A stretch of 64,000 nt of DNA from positions 1,192,001 through 1,256,000 of the forward strand of contig NZ_CP063397.1 in assembly GCF_021729845.1 (NCBI RefSeq), given 5' to 3'. The DNA is from Rhizobium sp. SL42. Its GTDB lineage: Bacteria > Pseudomonadota > Alphaproteobacteria > Rhizobiales > Rhizobiaceae. Numbering within the stretch: position 1 is the stretch's first letter; every line of letters begins with the position of its first letter. A program made the translations under genes and the position numbers. Below the pieces are notes generated by a model that was not told the origin of the DNA, made no database searches, and was given only the letters and a program-made list of their open reading frames with translations. Positions 1-7,727 of the stretch are shown piece after piece.

Positions 1-1
1 G

Positions 2-1470
2 ATCCGCGAGATCAGTCGGCATACCGGTTTGTCGCGTAACACGATCGCGAAGTATTTGAACGCTGGTACGATCGAGCCGACGTTCACGGGACCGGAACGA
101 CTGAGCAAGTTTGATCCCTATGCCGACAAACTTGCTGGCTGGCTGAAGACCGAGGCCGGGAGGTCGCGCAAGCAGCGCCGAACGCTGAAGCAGCTTCATC
201 CGATCTGGTGGTTCTCGGCTTTACCGGCTCCTATGGTCGGGTCGCCGCCTTTGCCCGTGAGTGGCGGGTTGAGCAGCAGACGACTGGCCGCGGCATATTC
301 GTTCCTCTGTCTTTCCGCCCAGGCGAAGCATTCCAGTTCGATTGGAGTGAAGACTATGCCGTGATCGGCGGCGAGCGCACGAAGCTACAGGTCGCTCACA
401 TCAAGCTGTCGCACAGCCGCGCCTTTCTGGTCAGGGCCTATCTGCTCCAGACGCATGAGATGCTCTTCGATGCCCACTGGCACGGCTTCCGGGCGTTTGG
501 CGGCGTACCTGGTCGCGGCATCTACGACAACATGAAAACGGCGGTCGATCGTGTCGGCCGCGGCAAGGAACGGCAGGTCAACATCCGTTTCCTCGCGATG
601 ACGAACCACTACGTCTTTGCGCCTGAGTTCTGCAATCCCGCCGCCGGCTGGGAGAAGGGGCAGGTCGAGAAGAACGTCCAAGATGCCCGACCGCGGCTGT
701 GGCAACAGATGCCAGACTTTCCGGATCTGGCGGCATTGAATACCTGGCTGGAACAGCATTGCCAGGACCTGTGGCGCGACACAGCGCACGGCACCTTGCC
801 CGGCACGATCGCGGACGTCTGGTCCGCAGAACAACCAGCATTGATGCCGCTCCCCGCTGCATTTGACGGCTTCGTCGAGCAGAGCAAGCGCGTCTCGCCG
901 ACATGCCTGATTACCTTTGAGCGGAATCGCTACAGCGTGCCTGCATCGTTTGCGAACCGGCCCGTCAGCCTGCGGATATATCCCGAAAGACTGGTGGTTG
1001 CGGCTGAGGGCAATGTCCTATGCGAGCATGAGCGGATCATTGAGCGCAGCCACGACAAGCCGCCGCGAACGATTTACGACTGGCGACATTACCTTGCCGT
1101 CATCCAGCGCAAACCCGGTGCCCTGCGCAATGGTGCACCCTTCCTGGAATTACCGCTGGCCTTCAGACAGTTGCAAGATCAGATGCTTCGCCGCCCCGGC
1201 GGTGATCGTGAGATGGCCGATATCCTTGCGCTTGTCCTTCATCACGACGAACAGGTCGTCCTCAGGGCTGTGGAACTGGCCTTGGATGCGGGGGTGGCGA
1301 CCAAGACGCATGTGCTGAACCTGCTGCATCGGCTGATCGACGGCAAGACAATCGATGGTCCCGACATCGATACGCCACAGGCTCTGATCTTGCTGCGTGA
1401 ACCCAAAGCAAATGTCGAACGCTATGATGACCTACGCGCCCGGATCGCAGGAGGCCGCCATGCGTCATGA
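2..1470 (+). pseudogene. istA: IS21 transposase IstA, 5'-truncated by window and frameshifted
   Basis: IstA is the DDE transposase of IS21 elements. An N-terminal helix-turn-helix segment (TGLSRNTIAKYLN) is read in frame 2 from the first bases. The catalytic part is read in frame 1 from about base 202 to 1470. The join falls at 197-204: the text reads cat-cc-gat where the family expects cat-gcc-gat (H-A-D), so one base appears lost. The catalytic triad is visible as FDWSED, IYDNMKT and GQVEKNV. A programmed frameshift is possible but there is no slippery run, so a disabling deletion or a sequencing error is likelier. It overlaps istB by 11 bases. Confidence 0.8.
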
Positions 1471-2254
1471 CCCCGCAAGTGCTGCCGTCGTCATCATGCT
1501 GCGGAGCCTGAAGATGTATGGCATGGCCCAAGCCGTCACCGACCTTATCGAGCAAGGCGCTCCCGCCTTTGATGCGGCCGTGCCAATCCTGTCCCAGTTG
1601 CTGAAGGCCGAGATGGCCGAGCGCGAGGTCCGCTCCATCGCCTATCATATGAAGGCTGCCCGCTTCCCGGCCTACAAAGACATCTCCGGCTTCGACTTCG
1701 CCGCCAGCGAGATCAACGAGGCCACCGTGCGCCAATTGCACCGATGCGAGTTCATGGATGGGGCGCAGAACGTTGTCCTTATCGGTGGCCCTGGCACTGG
1801 CAAAACGCATGTCGCGACCGCTCTTGGAATCCAGGCCATCGAGCATCATCGCCGAAAGGTCCGCTTCTTCTCGACCATCGAATTGGTCAACGCGCTCGAG
1901 CAGGAGAAGGCCAAAGGCAAGGCAGGCCAGATCGCCGAGACACTGGTTCGCCTCGATCTGCTTATCCTCGATGAGCTCGGATACCTTCCGTTCAGTGCCT
2001 CAGGCGGTGCACTGCTGTTCCATTTGCTGAGCAAGCTTTATGAGCGCACCAGCGTCATCATCACCACCAACCTCAGCTTCAGCGAATGGGCAACGGTCTT
2101 CGGCGACGCCAAGATGACGACAGCTCTGCTGGACCGCCTCACCCACCGTTGCCATATCCTGGAAACCGGGAACGACAGCTTCCGCTTCAAAGCCAGCTCG
2201 GCCGCAGCAGCGCAAAAGAGAGGAGAAAAGACCAACCCATTGACCAAAGCCTGA
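1460..2254 (+). CDS. istB: IS21 helper ATPase IstB
   Basis: IstB is the AAA+ ATPase that helps IstA in target selection and strand transfer. The 264-aa product has a Walker [10 protein letters not shown], a Walker [11 protein letters not shown], and the sensor region [12 protein letters not shown] with ALLDRLTHR, all standard for IstB. I start at the ATG at 1460, inside the end of istA, because a GGAGG lies just before it (about 1450-1454). The open frame extends upstream to 1397 but has no ribosome site there. The gene is complete and full length, in contrast to the broken istA, so the element would need IstA supplied elsewhere. Confidence 0.93.
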   Translation: MRHDPASAAVVIMLRSLKMYGMAQAVTDLIEQGAPAFDAAVPILSQLLKAEMAEREVRSIAYHMKAARFPAYKDISGFDFAASEINEATVRQLHRCEFMDGAQNVVLIGGPGTGKTHVATALGIQAIEHHRRKVRFFSTIELVNALEQEKAKGKAGQIAETLVRLDLLILDELGYLPFSASGGALLFHLLSKLYERTSVIITTNLSFSEWATVFGDAKMTTALLDRLTHRCHILETGNDSFRFKASSAAAAQKRGEKTNPLTKA

Positions 2255-2908
2255 TCAGAAAACCATAATCAGAGGTGGCTCACTTCTCGGTGGAAAAACC
2301 GGCTCAGTTCCGCGTGGAAACCAACAGTCGAGTGTCACCTTCTCTGTCCCGATAGCAACCTTTGGAGCCGCGTTCTTGGCGGCAACGATCTTCTTCTCGA
2401 TCTGCCTGGGGTCGGGTTTCTCGCCCCGCTTGATCTCGTCAATTACCGACTGCCTGACCGCGTCCGGCGTGCTCTTTGACGCAAGCTTGTAAACCGTGGA
2501 CGGAGGCAGTGCATCAATAACCTGCGGCGTCGAACCGAAAGCAATCGCCGAGTTCATGTAGTTCTGCGCGGTCCGCTCCTTCCAGCCGAAATGGAATTCC
2601 AGCCACTTGCCGAACTTCCCGTGTCCGAGCGTCTTCTTGATAGCCAGCAGTTCCTTGCCAGTCTCGAGGGTATGCACCTTAAGACGAGTCCGGATCCGCT
2701 TGGCAGCTGCTTCTGCCTCCTTGGCTACCGCAGCAGGAAGACCGGCATAATCAAAGGACCGGACATCGGCAGCTTTAGGCTTTGGCGCAGGTAGAGCCAC
2801 GATGTTGGTGGCAGGCGCAGACGTTTTCTCTGCAGGGGCTGCTGCGATTGATTCAGAAAGGTCGAGATCAGTCAGCTCTTCATCATTCACCTTGGAAACA
2901 TAAGCCAT
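2255..2908 (-). pseudogene. DUF3102-family protein, C-terminus replaced by IS sequence
   Basis: Residues about 50-125 match the DUF3102 pattern (AVAKEAEAAAKRIRTRLK, then GHGKFGKWLEFHFGWKERT and QNYMNSA), a family found on plasmids, phages and integrative elements, of unknown function. The N-terminal 50 residues are low-complexity Ala/Pro. The last 25 or so residues are encoded by the terminal repeats of the IS21 element, so the native C-terminus is lost. AAGGAG precedes the ATG at 2908. It probably shares a leftward unit with the gene ending at 2993. DNA binding is plausible from the family's company but not shown. Confidence 0.7.
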
Positions 2909-2938
2909 CGAGTAACTCCTTGAATATTTGTTCGACGC

Positions 2939-2958
2939 AAAACCGCAATGGTTGCGGG
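2939..2958 (-). terminator. Short hairpin with T4, possible weak terminator
   Basis: On the minus strand CCGCAA, a 3-base loop and TTGCGG are followed by TTTT. It lies between the leftward gene ending at 2993 and the DUF3102 gene. The stem is only six pairs, so partial termination between the two genes is the most that can be proposed. Confidence 0.35.
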
Positions 2959-2992
2959 TATGACACCTTGGTTGCGTGGTTGAGATCGGCGA

Positions 2993-3493
2993 TTAGTCTG
3001 CTGCCTTGGTCTGCGGGTGGGTTCGTCTGACGCGCTTGTTGAGGTTGTGGCGCATCTTTTTCAGGCGCTCCAACTCATCCAGCGCTTGCTTGGAGTTCGG
3101 ACCAGTGAGGCCGAACTTTTTGACCTCCTCGATCCGTGCCTCGATCTCGCTCCGCTTGAAATCAGAGATGTCGTGCGCCAGCGTCTCGACCACGTCCTCC
3201 AGCAGGCTGAGGACCAGCTCAGCTTTGCCAAGGGAATTGAAGGCTGCGGCCTGGTCGTCTTCATCAATCTCAGATCGATCCAGCGGTTCAATGCCCTCGT
3301 CCAGGCTAAAGTCCCACCATTTGCTGCCGAGGATAAGGAAGTGGCTTGCGAATCCTGTGCGCTTGTCCTCTCGGCAGAAATCGGAAAACGCCTTCTTAAA
3401 CACCGAGGTATTTAGCGATCGCTCCTGCGCCGATTGCCTGTCTCGTTCCCGCTTCCGTGCCTCTCGCTTGTATTCGGCCCAACTTTTTCGCAT
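2993..3493 (-). CDS. Hypothetical protein, 166 aa, charged and helical
   Basis: I do not recognise a family. The product starts with a strongly basic, Arg/Lys/Glu-rich stretch (about residues 1-30) and ends with a helical, coiled-coil-like segment rich in Leu, Lys and Glu (about 105-166) closing with KRVRRTHPQTK. I use the ATG at 3493 because AGGAG sits seven bases before it; an in-frame ATG at 3520 lacks a site. Upstream lie two matching palindromes, which suggests an autoregulated gene. Its neighbour is the DUF3102 gene, so a plasmid or integrative-element maintenance role is a guess from context only. Confidence 0.6.
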   Translation of the reverse strand: MRKSWAEYKREARKRERDRQSAQERSLNTSVFKKAFSDFCREDKRTGFASHFLILGSKWWDFSLDEGIEPLDRSEIDEDDQAAAFNSLGKAELVLSLLEDVVETLAHDISDFKRSEIEARIEEVKKFGLTGPNSKQALDELERLKKMRHNLNKRVRRTHPQTKAAD

Positions 3494-3508
3494 GTCCGTC
3501 TCCTTTCG

Positions 3509-3563
3509 TTGGACGGACAATGTCCAAGTGCGTTGGACATCTCAAGTCCAATCACATGTCCAA
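3509..3563. promoter_or_regulatory. Two TTGGAC-N7-GTCCAA palindromes plus one extra half-site
   Basis: Half-sites sit at 3509 (TTGGAC), 3522 (GTCCAA), 3533 (TTGGAC), 3546 (GTCCAA) and 3558 (GTCCAA). The first four form two palindromes with the same 7-base spacer. Spacing of 11-13 bases between half-sites puts them roughly on one face of the helix. The array is just upstream of the leftward gene starting at 3493, where an operator would be; a short iteron array for replication is the alternative. Confidence 0.6.
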
Positions 3564-3760
3564 ACTGAGAGGGCAGGAGGTGATGGCCGGGGCCGGCACG
3601 GAGGTGTCTTTGCTTTTTTTCCCAACGCGTCGTCGGTCGATCCCTAGGATCGCTGCCGTTCCCAGCCGTGGGGCGGCTGACTACGTTGAGGAATATGATA
3701 GGATGAGCTGCGCAGACGGGACGAAGCTACTCCCATACGCTTGCTCCTAAGGTGAGGACG

Positions 3761-3943
3761 ATGATCGACAACAGCGAGAAGCACATTCGGCGAGCGAGGC
3801 GAGGTTACAAGCCGCTGGACGCTGGTGACCTCGTGACCAGAGAATATGAGCGCCATGGGGAACTCATGGAAGCGCTCAGGCAGTCCGAGGCTGATGAGGA
3901 TTCTGCCCAGGATCCGGTGAACAACACGGACGTCGAGCAGTAG
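3761..3943 (+). CDS. Small hypothetical protein, 60 aa
   Basis: A 60-residue, highly charged product, basic at the N-terminus (HIRRARRGYK) and acidic at the C-terminus (EADEDSAQD). The start at 3761 is chosen because AGGTGAGG lies 4-5 bases before it; a GTG at 3752 is in frame. No family recognised. It converges on hipA, 30 bases away. It is real only if the ribosome site is used, so confidence is moderate. Confidence 0.45.
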   Translation: MIDNSEKHIRRARRGYKPLDAGDLVTREYERHGELMEALRQSEADEDSAQDPVNNTDVEQ

Positions 3944-3973
3944 GTCGTCCTTCCTGCGAGTCAGCTCTGGCAC

Positions 3974-5236
3974 CTACAGGCTAGGCTTCTCCAGCGCTCT
4001 TCTGACCAGGGCGCATCTGGTGTCGATGATTTTCCGGACGGTCTTCAGGATTGGATGGTAGGTGCCGTTCTCGGACATCTCTTCCAACAATGCGTCGGCT
4101 TCCAGCCCGATCGTGTCCGCCATGCGGACCAGCTCGCCGGCAAGCATGCGCGTGGCGGCCTTGTTGGTCGGCACGAGCGACGCCCAGTGCTCCATCTGAA
4201 TCGTATCTGGCAGTGACCTGCCGCCGAGTGCCATCGCCATTTTCTTTGACAGTCGTGGATAGGCCGCCGTGCAAATAGCGTCATACATCGGTGCCAGGTC
4301 CGGCGCCTTCCCACGATAGAGCAGGGCATAGTTCTTGGCATGAGCGTCGGCATTGCCGATCAGGTAGTGAAACATGAGCATTCGCTGGAAACGCAATGTC
4401 TCGGCTGCGGGCTTGGCCGTCGTCTGCCGGATCAGCTGGAGGCACTGACTGATGCCGGGGCCTCCTTCTTCCTCATATTTGAGCTCCGGGGGCACGCTCA
4501 GCGCCTGGCAGAAGTCTTCCTGGTGCAGCCGCTCGATCCGCCCGTCTTCAAGCGTCAGCCGATCGTAGCGCTCGACCAGGAAGTAATCGACCTTGCCGGC
4601 TGCGCCCTTCGACACAGCGGGGACATCGAGGCCGAGACGACGTCCCAGGCTCATGCAGAACACTTCGTTCTCCACGGTGCCGTCGAGGCCCTCGATGAAC
4701 GGTTTCAGGATATGCGTCGTCGGGCGCCCGCCTCGGGGCAGCAATATCTGACCGTTGAGAACGGTGACAGCCAGCTTGTCCTGAGCGCCGGCAAGCGAAA
4801 GGCGCACGTCCGCTTCCCCGCCGAGCAGGGGCCTCTGTCTGAGCAGGGAGAGGATCTTCTCCAGATGCTTCTCATCCAGCGCCTCGGCATCGTCCGTAGT
4901 CGAGGCCGGTGGCAGCTGTCCTGGCGGAACAAGCGATAAGGCGCCCGCACATTCCCCGCCGATAATCTCGAGCAGCCCGAAGGCGTTACCTGAGGATATG
5001 CCCAGTGCTGCAGCCAATCGGCGTCTGGCGCCTTCATCAGGCAGGAGGCCGGAGAAGAAAGGGCGGGTGACGCGATCGATGAAGGGTTCTTCCTGCACCG
5101 GCAGCGACACCGACAAGGCGACCGGATCATTGGCGAGGTAGTCGCCGTCATAAGCGAAGGTGAGCGAGGCGTCGTCGTCCTGCTTGAGCTCGCCGGCCTT
5201 GCGATCCTTGAGATAGACGTCCAGCACGCGGCTCAT
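3974..5236 (-). CDS. hipA: HipA-family serine/threonine kinase toxin
   Basis: Toxin of a type II toxin-antitoxin pair. Characterised HipA kinases phosphorylate aminoacyl-tRNA synthetases and induce dormancy; the substrate here is unknown. The 420-aa length is normal. The N-terminal subdomain (1-100) is followed by the Ser-containing loop SLAGAQDKL (147-155), the ATP lysine in HILKP (K178), ERYDR, the catalytic stretch GNADAHAKN (294-302) and the metal-binding Asp of PMYDA (D319), so the kinase looks intact. It overlaps hipB by four bases (ATGA), which gives translational coupling with the antitoxin made first. Confidence 0.9.
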   Translation of the reverse strand: MSRVLDVYLKDRKAGELKQDDDASLTFAYDGDYLANDPVALSVSLPVQEEPFIDRVTRPFFSGLLPDEGARRRLAAALGISSGNAFGLLEIIGGECAGALSLVPPGQLPPASTTDDAEALDEKHLEKILSLLRQRPLLGGEADVRLSLAGAQDKLAVTVLNGQILLPRGGRPTTHILKPFIEGLDGTVENEVFCMSLGRRLGLDVPAVSKGAAGKVDYFLVERYDRLTLEDGRIERLHQEDFCQALSVPPELKYEEEGGPGISQCLQLIRQTTAKPAAETLRFQRMLMFHYLIGNADAHAKNYALLYRGKAPDLAPMYDAICTAAYPRLSKKMAMALGGRSLPDTIQMEHWASLVPTNKAATRMLAGELVRMADTIGLEADALLEEMSENGTYHPILKTVRKIIDTRCALVRRALEKPSL

Positions 5237-5457
5237 GAGGAGGCACCGCGAGAAGTAATACTCACGGTCAAGCCGAGCGTCTGCAGGACGGTCAGAGCAA
5301 GTCCGACTCGACAGCTTTCCTTGCCGCTCTCCAATTCGCGCACGAACCTCACGCCCACGCCCGCGACGCCGGCGAGTTGTTCCTGGGTAAGTTCCTGACG
5401 CTTCCGCTCGGCGCGGATTAGCTGGCCGAGTGCTGCGCTATCGGAGACTGTTGTCAT
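5233..5457 (-). CDS. hipB: HipB-type antitoxin, helix-turn-helix
   Basis: A 74-aa Xre-like DNA-binding protein with the HTH core LGQLIRAERKRQELTQEQLA then VGVRFVRELESGKE. In this family the antitoxin binds HipA and represses the operon. I start at the ATG at 5457 because AAAGGG sits about eight bases upstream; alternatives at 5466 and 5508 lie inside or beyond the putative operator. It is directly upstream of and overlaps hipA. Confidence 0.85.
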   Translation of the reverse strand: MTTVSDSAALGQLIRAERKRQELTQEQLAGVAGVGVRFVRELESGKESCRVGLALTVLQTLGLTVSITSRGASS

Positions 5458-5464
5458 GTCAATC

Positions 5465-5576
5465 ATCCCTTTCGGGATTATTGAAGCACAAGAGTCGACT
5501 GATTGCACGAAAAAGAACCGAACGGGACGATAATTGGCGGAGTCAATGGGCGCGAACGCTGATAACCCCGATCGGG
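5465..5576. promoter_or_regulatory. hipBA operator region: three CCCGA/CGGG-type sites
   Basis: Immediately upstream of hipB is the perfect palindrome ATCCC-TTTC-GGGAT (5465-5478). Two related GC-box sites follow, CCGAACGGG (5518-5526) and CCCGATCGGG (5567-5576), spaced about 50 bases apart. HipB autorepression at several operators is known for the family; that these are the operators is inference from position and symmetry. Confidence 0.5.
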
Positions 5577-5931
5577 ACTCTCGCTGGATTTAATTGGCCG
5601 CTGACCATCGCCGGCCTGCTGCAATCGTGTCGATCCCACTATCGACCTACCAAATCAGACCCGTCCTCGTCTCGGTCTCAAGGGTCGCAGGGAGGGACCT
5701 AGACGAACCCTTCTTCAAAGGCAGTTATCGAGGCACCATGAAGTGGCCCGCTAGAGCCAAGCGCGGCGTCGTCTCATGACGACGACGTCTCCAATCACGC
5801 CCTATGGATGTTTTTCCACGGCCCTTGCAAGTTCTGATGAGCAGGCCCATATTGATCTAAGTGGCAGCCATTGAACGGGCACTGCCATTTTCTGGGCGGC
5901 ACTCACCCTGGCCCCAATAAAGGAGGACGTC
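5577..5931. other. Gene-free stretch between hipBA and small-gene cluster
   Basis: About 350 bases with no convincing gene. The open frames here lack ribosome sites and have no recognisable product. No clear hairpin terminator or promoter was found. It presumably contains the promoter of the gene at 5932. Confidence 0.4.
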
Positions 5932-6180
5932 ATGTCTTCCGACCTTCATCAGCCTATCGGCAGCTTCGACATCAACATCATCAGAAACGCGCTCCGGCAT
6001 GCCGGGTTTCGCTATGAAGAACCGCTTTGCGAACTGGACCGCGGCGCGGCGCGGCATGCGATTACCCTCTACCAGAAGGGCGTCCACAGATCCGGCGAAT
6101 TGATTTCCGCCGTGAACCTCTGGGCAGACAAGGCCGTCCTCGCGCGGCTGAAAAGTAGCTGTCAGGTCACGAGCCTGTGA
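5932..6180 (+). CDS. Small hypothetical protein, 82 aa
   Basis: The start is well supported by AAAGGAGG five bases before the ATG. The soluble 82-residue product has no recognised domain. It overlaps the next gene by the four bases GTGA, so the two are translated as a pair. Position upstream of a DUF1488 gene and other short ORFs suggests an accessory stress-type cluster, but that is inference only. Confidence 0.6.
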   Translation: MSSDLHQPIGSFDINIIRNALRHAGFRYEEPLCELDRGAARHAITLYQKGVHRSGELISAVNLWADKAVLARLKSSCQVTSL

Positions 6181-6464
6181 CCCTCTTTTTCCCCAATTCA
6201 ACCCGTGCCTATGACGAGACCCGCGGTTTCATTCGTTTCATCGGGCATGATGGTCTGAACCAGGTTCTGTTTCTATTGCCTGTGGCACTCTTTGAGCGTG
6301 AGGGGGCGACCAACCGCCGGAAGGAACGCGACTATCTCCTGGCATTCGATCGCCTGCGGGAGCGCATCCTGACGACAGCGAGGCAAGCCTATCAGTCTCG
6401 GCGACGACATATGATCGAACTCGATCTCAGTGCATTCGGGTCGTCCCTCCAGTCGGCGACCTGA
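6177..6464 (+). CDS. DUF1488-family protein, 95 aa
   Basis: The opening MTLFFPNSTRAYDETRGFIR with FIGHDG, then an acidic/basic middle and FDRLRERILTTARQAY, follows the DUF1488 pattern common in rhizobia and burkholderias; function unknown. The start is a GTG overlapping the previous stop, giving translational coupling. Length is normal for the family. Confidence 0.65.
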   Translation: MTLFFPNSTRAYDETRGFIRFIGHDGLNQVLFLLPVALFEREGATNRRKERDYLLAFDRLRERILTTARQAYQSRRRHMIELDLSAFGSSLQSAT

Positions 6465-6583
6465 CGACGCCAATCAAAGCGCTTGGCGAACTCGGAAGAG
6501 GAACAAGTCATGGTCGATCGTAAGCAATCCACTGCAGTGATCGTCCATGACGACCGCCTCTGGCAGACATTCGGCCTTCGACC

Positions 6584-6871
6584 ATGCTGAAGAACGATCC
6601 TCCAGAGTGTGAGCGAAAGCTGGCTGACCTGGCGCTTCTGCGTGCGCTGCTCCACCGTTCAAGCTACTCGAGCGCGGGTCTCCGGGCGCAGTCAGGTGGC
6701 AACTATGCAAGAGAGGTCGTGATCATCGATCGCCTTCGCAAGGGAATGGTCATGAGCGATATGCAGGCAGCCGTCTGGGATACTGTTGTTTTCAGTCACG
6801 CTACGGCTATGTCGGCTGGGAAGGCGAGGGCGGAAGTCCCTGTGATCGCGATCAAGTTGCTACAACCGTGA
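6584..6871 (+). CDS. Doubtful small ORF, 95 aa
   Basis: The frame begins at an ATG overlapping the stop of a 26-codon ORF (6510-6590) that does have a GAGGAA site. No family is recognised, and an opposite-strand ORF (6474-6710) is equally open. Kept only because it is in line with the surrounding rightward small genes; it may be decayed sequence. Confidence 0.25.
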   Translation: MLKNDPPECERKLADLALLRALLHRSSYSSAGLRAQSGGNYAREVVIIDRLRKGMVMSDMQAAVWDTVVFSHATAMSAGKARAEVPVIAIKLLQP

Positions 6872-6884
6872 GGAGCGGCGGCTA

Positions 6885-7055
6885 ATGGGGACTTCGGACA
6901 AGGTGATCATACTGGCTGACATCCGTAAAAAGCGGATCGTGTCTGCGACATGCCGACCGAACGTCTTCGAGATCAGGTCAGGGGCCGGGAAGCGGCCGGA
7001 TTGCAGTATCCATCCGTTTACAGTGCGGCCCGCTGTTCCGCCGAAGCAGGCTTGA
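6885..7055 (+). CDS. Doubtful very small ORF, 56 aa
   Basis: ATG at 6885 follows GAGGAG by about nine bases and lies 13 bases after the previous frame's stop. The product begins MGTSDKVIILADIRKKRIVS and has no recognised family. The string of short coupled frames between 6500 and 7060 could be a remnant of longer genes. Confidence 0.25.
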   Translation: MGTSDKVIILADIRKKRIVSATCRPNVFEIRSGAGKRPDCSIHPFTVRPAVPPKQA

Positions 7056-7132
7056 TGAACACTGAGGTCGCATCCCGAGCTGATCTCTGCACTGCCGCCA
7101 CACGACACCGATCCCCCGCAAAGGAGTCTCAG

Positions 7133-7411
7133 ATGTTTACGCGAACGAAGACGAGAACCGTGCATTTCGATGCGCCCTTCACCCTCAAAGGTCTGGACGG
7201 GCCATGTCCCGCTGGCGACTACCAGGTGCAGGACGACGAGGAACAGATCACCGGAATCTCCTGGCTCGCCTATCGGCGCGTGGCAACCATGATTGAAGTG
7301 TTTGCCGGCAAGAAGAAGAGCCTGGTCCAAATAGATCCGTCGGACCTGGATGCCGCTCTCGACATGGACAGAGTCCTTACCGGCCAGAAAAGCCTGAACA
7401 CAACGCACTGA
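7133..7411 (+). CDS. Small hypothetical protein, 92 aa
   Basis: Start chosen at the ATG at 7133, with AAGGAG seven bases before it; the open frame extends upstream to 6950 without a site. The product looks like a small beta-rich fold (TVHFDAPFTLKGLDGPCPAG, then YQVQDDEEQITG and WLAYRRVATMI). No family name can be given. It is followed 15 bases later by another small gene, then by the glycosyltransferase. Confidence 0.55.
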   Translation: MFTRTKTRTVHFDAPFTLKGLDGPCPAGDYQVQDDEEQITGISWLAYRRVATMIEVFAGKKKSLVQIDPSDLDAALDMDRVLTGQKSLNTTH

Positions 7412-7426
7412 TGATTGGAGAAACTC

Positions 7427-7630
7427 ATGCCTTCTCACCGTTTTATCGTCGGCCAAATGGTTCGTCTCGTGACCACAAAGGGTCTGTCGCCGGCCGCCGC
7501 CGTCACCTACACGATCGAGGCCCCCATGCCGGCCTATCATAATAGCCCGCAATATCGGCTCTGGAATGCCGAGCTTCAGCAGGGGCGCGTCGCTCTGGAG
7601 CGGGATCTGGAGGCTATCGGCTCGGCGTGA
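7427..7630 (+). CDS. Small hypothetical protein, 67 aa
   Basis: ATG at 7427 is preceded by TTGGAG at 7415-7420. The product MPSHRFIVGQMVRL then YTIEAPMP and YRLWNAELQQGRVALERDL has the feel of a small SH3-like or beta-barrel protein but no family is recognised. It precedes the GT4 gene by about 100 bases. Confidence 0.5.
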   Translation: MPSHRFIVGQMVRLVTTKGLSPAAAVTYTIEAPMPAYHNSPQYRLWNAELQQGRVALERDLEAIGSA

Positions 7631-7727
7631 ACCCGATGCCGAGGCGCGTGCATCCACCATGCGGTCGCGCTGTGCGTCACTGGCTTTTTTGGCGAGACCT
7701 CGCCACCATGTTCTGAAGGGAACGCAG

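Larger units (their letters stand above)
1..2336 (+). mobile_element. IS21-family insertion sequence, right part (left end outside window)
   Basis: The element carries the istA-istB gene pair typical of IS21, overlapping by 11 bases. The left end lies before base 1. To the right of istB are two imperfect 20-base direct repeats (about 2277-2296 and 2301-2320, each starting GGCTCA and ending GTGGAAA), the multiple terminal repeats expected of IS21 ends. The exact border is not resolved: a CA end at about 2326 or 2336 is possible. The last codons of the leftward DUF3102 ORF read through these repeats, so the element interrupts that gene. Confidence 0.85.

Noticed and set aside
5430..5779. Short frames upstream of hipB
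   Set aside because: Overlap the putative operators, lack ribosome sites, and have no recognisable product.
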